Positions 5,832 to 7,306 of a stretch of 7,306 nucleotides of DNA are shown here, one piece after another (positions within the stretch are counted from its first letter, which is position 1; every line of letters begins with the position of its first letter). Origin of the DNA: JAIVJN01 sp036732565 (lineage in GTDB: Bacteria; Acidobacteriota; Vicinamibacteria; Vicinamibacterales; UBA2999). Under the pieces are notes generated by a model, which did not search any database, had not been told where the DNA came from, and was given only the letters and a program-made list of their open reading frames with translations. The position numbers and the translations under genes are program-made. Location: NCBI GenBank assembly GCA_036732565.1, contig DAINCF010000362.1, forward strand, positions 1 through 7,306, given 5' to 3'.

Positions 5832-7241
5832 CTACTGGACGCCTCTCGGCATCACCGCCCGGACGTCATCCTCCGTGAACGCCGCCGCAATGAAGTCCTG
5901 CGCCTCGAGGAACGCGGCGATGTCCCTCAGCGACAAGCCGAGGGCGCGCAGGCGATCCCGATCCAGATAGAACTGGCTGTTGGCTGTGTCGCTGCCGTAC
6001 TGGCGGACGAGACGGCCTTCCTTGTCGAACCGCTCGTGCACGAGCTTGACCACGTCGTCGCCGTAGTGGCGGCGTCCCGGCGCAGGCTCGCCCGGCATGC
6101 CGTGGTCGGCGGTGATGGCGACAACGCTTCGTCCAGGGCCGGCTCTCTCGTCGAGCGTCTGAAGGAGCCGCGCGGTCTGGCGATCGAGTTCGGCGAGCGT
6201 CTCGCGGATCTCCTGCGAGTCCGGACCGTAGGCGTGCCCCGTGTAGTCCGGGCCTTTCGTGTTGACCAGCACGAGATCGGTGACATCGTCCGTGCCGATG
6301 GCCTCGCTCTCGAGAATGGCGACGAGCGCGTCGCCCTCGAAGCGCTGGAACAGGCTCGAGGCCCGGAACGACGTGGGCGAGGCGATGTCGTGGCCCATCC
6401 ACGTGCCGCCGGCCTGTTCCCAGTACTGCTTGGCCGTGATCGTCTCGAGCGCCTTCGATAGGCGGTAGCACTTCGGATTGGTTTCCCACCCGCCGTCGCC
6501 CTTGGGATTCGCGTCGTAGCTGGCGGCGATCACCGTGCGTCCGTTCACGATGCACGAGCCGTGGCCGACGAGGCCGGCCGTTGCGCGGATGGCGCCGCCC
6601 TGGCCGACGATGACAGCCTTGCCGTCTGTCGCGATGTTCCAGAGATCGCCGATGGCAAGCGCGCTGAGCTCAGACGGGTCGAGGTCCCAATAGGCGGGCT
6701 GTGGGCGATCCGCGACGTAGTTGAAGACCGTGTTCGACGACTGGCCGTGGATGCGCGGCTCGCTACCCGTGCCGATGTTGGCGTGGCCGACGCTGGTCAC
6801 CGACGGCAGGACCGTGACACGTGCGTCCGGGAACCACGCGCCCTCACCGCGCATCCGCGAGAGCGTGGGCATTGCAGCGGCGTAGCGGTCGAAGTAGTCC
6901 GCGCGCATGCCGTCGAGAACGAGCAGCACGACGACGCGCGGCCGGCCGGCGGTCTTGGCGATCGCCTGCGTCAGCGCGCGGCCAGTCATCGTTGCGGCCG
7001 GCGGCGTGCCGAGCAGGGCGGCCAGCGTCGGCGCCATGTCCTGCTGCGACACGGCGCCTGGCCATTGGCCGCGTTGAATGTAGGGCGCGCCGTGGAGCAG
7101 GAACGGGATGCGCACGTCGTAGTCCCACGGCGACCCGTGCATGAAGCGGTACAGCGGATCGCGGGATGTGATGACGTCGCCCTCGCGCGGGACGATGAAG
7201 ATCTGGCCGTTGCGCCCGGGAAAGTAGCCGCGGGCGAACAT
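5832..7241 (-). CDS. Alkaline-phosphatase-superfamily hydrolase, circularly permuted order, 5' end uncertain
   Basis: The 469 codons run from ATG 7241 to TAG 5834-5832. The alkaline phosphatase/phosphodiesterase core is clear: VLLVLDGMRADYF (Asp110, metal), LPSVTSVGHANIGTG (Thr149, nucleophile), DYTGHAYGPD (Asp332, His336) and ITADHGMPG (Asp379, His380). Asp110-Thr149 and Asp332-Asp379 spacings (39 and 47) agree with PafA-type phosphatases. The remaining zinc ligand, usually C-terminal in a THG/HGS..YD..P motif, is instead at residues 34-46 (MHGSPWDYDVRIP, His35). It is followed by QQDMAPTLAALLG (66-78), which is normally the end of the protein. The protein likely cleaves phosphate mono- or diesters. 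Such enzymes are usually exported, but no signal peptide is present here. ATG 7241 has no ribosome-binding site, and the open frame extends 11 more codons (VSPALRAQWAE) to an amber codon, so the true start is probably upstream and the gene possibly interrupted. Relation to the operon downstream is unclear because of the 184-nt gap and the separate promoter. Confidence 0.82.
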   Translation of the reverse strand: MFARGYFPGRNGQIFIVPREGDVITSRDPLYRFMHGSPWDYDVRIPFLLHGAPYIQRGQWPGAVSQQDMAPTLAALLGTPPAATMTGRALTQAIAKTAGRPRVVVLLVLDGMRADYFDRYAAAMPTLSRMRGEGAWFPDARVTVLPSVTSVGHANIGTGSEPRIHGQSSNTVFNYVADRPQPAYWDLDPSELSALAIGDLWNIATDGKAVIVGQGGAIRATAGLVGHGSCIVNGRTVIAASYDANPKGDGGWETNPKCYRLSKALETITAKQYWEQAGGTWMGHDIASPTSFRASSLFQRFEGDALVAILESEAIGTDDVTDLVLVNTKGPDYTGHAYGPDSQEIRETLAELDRQTARLLQTLDERAGPGRSVVAITADHGMPGEPAPGRRHYGDDVVKLVHERFDKEGRLVRQYGSDTANSQFYLDRDRLRALGLSLRDIAAFLEAQDFIAAAFTEDDVRAVMPRGVQ

Positions 7242-7306
7242 TTCGGCCCACTGCGCCCGCAGCGCCGGGCTGACCTAGGCGCAGATTGCCGAGGCGATGG
7301 GTTTTC

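Noticed and set aside
5725..5850. Open stretch on the minus strand ending in a Trp-rich peptide (KRWWQEWVDRWSS) between the phosphatase and the dioxygenase, considered as a precursor peptide for the operon.
   Set aside because: The frame has no ATG, GTG or TTG after its upstream TGA, no ribosome-binding site, and its stop overlaps the -35 box of the operon promoter, so it would not be on the operon transcript.

Overview
The window is GC-rich (roughly two thirds G+C by eye) and gene-dense. It reads like a contig from a soil or sediment bacterium with a high-GC genome. The PQQ-type sugar dehydrogenase/PKD remnant, the Asp-box protein and the alkaline-phosphatase-like protein resemble sequences I associate with Acidobacteriota (Vicinamibacteria-like) and neighbouring groups. 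This assignment is inference from protein character; there is no rRNA or tRNA in the window.

Layout. 1-860 (minus) is a partial Asp-box/BNR repeat beta-propeller gene that runs off the left edge. 861-1043 is a short divergent gap with no gene I can support. 1044-2114 (plus) is the C-terminal remnant of a secreted PQQ-dependent sugar dehydrogenase with a PKD domain. It has lost its catalytic propeller, and at its broken 5' end it carries a 57-bp block that appears to be inverted. 2115-2293 holds nothing I can call. 2294-3253 (plus) is an alpha/beta hydrolase that seems to lack the N-terminal membrane anchor of its relatives. It converges on a minus-strand operon.

The operon (minus, 5647 down to 3312) has three tightly packed genes: a 2-oxoglutarate/Fe(II) dioxygenase, an unrecognised 262-residue protein with a faint GNAT-like stretch, and a family 2 glycosyltransferase carrying signature motifs of polypeptide GalNAc-transferases. 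The first junction is a 4-nt GTGA overlap and the second is an abutting TAA-GTG, so the three products are probably made together. A good sigma70-type promoter (TTGACT, 17 nt, TAGATT) sits just upstream, and a perfect 6+1+6 palindrome overlaps the likely ribosome-binding site. The gene set suggests hydroxylation followed by glycosylation of a peptide, protein or small metabolite. No substrate or precursor peptide is visible.

5832-7241 (minus) encodes an alkaline-phosphatase-superfamily hydrolase with all seven expected metal/nucleophile residues. The segment carrying the last zinc histidine lies at the N-terminus instead of the C-terminus, as in a circular permutation. Its reading frame continues upstream of the first ATG to an amber codon at 7275-7277, so the gene may be interrupted or the start may be lost.

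A recurring theme is 5' loss: the dehydrogenase remnant, the hydrolase and the phosphatase all lack the export or anchor segment expected at their N-termini.
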